Positions 5,595 through 6,139 of a stretch of DNA of 6,139 nt are shown piece by piece. This DNA is from an uncultured Dermatophilus sp. (GTDB lineage: Bacteria; Actinomycetota; Actinomycetes; Actinomycetales; Dermatophilaceae). Each line of letters opens with the position of its first letter. The first letter of the stretch is position 1. A program made the position numbers and the translations under genes. The notes under the pieces were generated by a model, which saw only the letters and a list, made by a program, of their open reading frames with translations, was not told the origin of the DNA and ran no database searches. The stretch spans positions 1 to 6,139 of the forward strand of contig CAMCQD010000113.1 in assembly GCA_945876925.1 (NCBI GenBank). The letters run 5' to 3'.

Positions 5595-6139
5595 ATAAGT
5601 TCCGGCCCGTCGCAGGAGGCGTACTCGGGGGAGTCCTGGTCCTGTCCGCCTGCGGCAGCGCGCCCACCGGTTCATCCGCCAGCGGCACTGAGGCCGCGAA
5701 GTCCACGCTGACGGTCGCGACGACCGACAACATCCAGAGCCTCGACCCGGCTTCGGAGTTCGTCGGCTGGTTCACGAGCCGCGACGGCGTCACCGAGACC
5801 CTCATCGACGTGGACGACAAGCTCGCTCTCGTCCCGAAGCTCGCCTCCGCGTGGGAGAACGCCGACGAATCCACGTGGAAGATCACCTTGCGCGATGGGG
5901 TGACGTTCCACAATGGAGCGCCCGTTGACGCCGCCGCCGCCAAGACGTCGATCGAGTACGCGATCAAGACGAATGTGCGCGCGAAGTCGCAGCTGCCCGT
6001 CGAGTCGATGACCGCCCAGGGCAATGTGCTGACTATTCGCACGAGCAAGCCGCTGCCGGCGCTGCCGAATATCCTCACCGACCCGATGATGGGCATTCAG
6101 GCACTCGGATCGGGTATCGACCCTAAGACCAAGCCGATC
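5591..6139 (+). CDS. Family-5 (SBP_bac_5) ABC importer solute-binding lipoprotein, 3'-truncated by window edge
   Basis: This is the extracytoplasmic receptor of a peptide/nickel-type importer, anchored to the outer face of the membrane by lipid. The 183 visible residues begin with a short signal peptide (MNKFRP, then a hydrophobic stretch) ending in lipobox LSAC, so C21 is the predicted lipidated residue. A Ser/Gly/Thr/Ala-rich tether (22-38) follows. The mature domain then shows the family-5 pattern: LTVATTDNIQSLDPAS (40-55), VTETLID (67-73), LVPKLASAWE (80-89) and the signature STWKITLRDGVTFHNGAPVDAAAAKTSIEYA (94-124). Complete members are about 500-550 residues, so roughly two thirds lie beyond the right edge. 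It starts with GTG overlapping the permease stop and should work with that permease. The ligand cannot be read from this part; family members bind peptides, nickel or metal chelates, and other small solutes. The riboswitch argues for a cobalt or nickel species. Confidence 0.9.
   Translation, partial: MNKFRPVAGGVLGGVLVLSACGSAPTGSSASGTEAAKSTLTVATTDNIQSLDPASEFVGWFTSRDGVTETLIDVDDKLALVPKLASAWENADESTWKITLRDGVTFHNGAPVDAAAAKTSIEYAIKTNVRAKSQLPVESMTAQGNVLTIRTSKPLPALPNILTDPMMGIQALGSGIDPKTKPI

Noticed and set aside
4290..6072. Frequent NAT-ATC codon pairs (GAT/AAT/TAT/CAT before ATC) despite a general preference for C-ending codons
   Set aside because: By eye about half of such pairs follow it, and GAT is not rare elsewhere in these genes. 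The counts are too small to claim a codon-pair signal.

Overview
The window is very GC-rich, with codons ending almost always in G or C, GTG starts and 4-base stop/start overlaps. A lipoprotein-type solute receptor and an actinobacterial-style cobalamin riboswitch add to this picture. It is most likely chromosomal DNA of a high-GC actinomycete (Actinomycetota). I cannot name the genus, and I see no insertion sequence, phage gene, tRNA, rRNA or CRISPR array.

Left part (1-999): the 3' three quarters of nagA (N-acetylglucosamine-6-phosphate deacetylase, + strand) runs in from the left edge and ends at 890. A 109-bp convergent gap with two GC-rich hairpins follows. Middle (1000-3041, - strand): a two-gene unit reads leftward. 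First is a small SRPBCC/AHSA1-type ligand-binding-fold protein, then a class-3-like aldehyde dehydrogenase. The two are joined by an ATGA overlap. The dehydrogenase has an odd 70-residue Ala/Pro/Ser-rich N-terminal extension.

Right part (3042-6139, + strand): a short divergent intergenic region leads into a cobalamin riboswitch (about 3193-3346) with a well-preserved B12 box, then a long GC-rich leader. Next comes a single polypeptide in which the two permeases of a peptide/nickel-type (Opp/Dpp/Nik) ABC importer are fused in frame. A 4-base GTGA overlap then starts a family-5 solute-binding lipoprotein, which runs off the right edge. No ATPase subunit is inside the window; I expect one or two just downstream.

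The most interesting unit is the riboswitch plus fused permease plus receptor. A B12-sensing RNA on a peptide/nickel-family importer suggests uptake of cobalt (or nickel), perhaps as a chelate, that is shut down when cobalamin is plentiful. That substrate assignment is inference. The riboswitch and the protein families are visible in the sequence.
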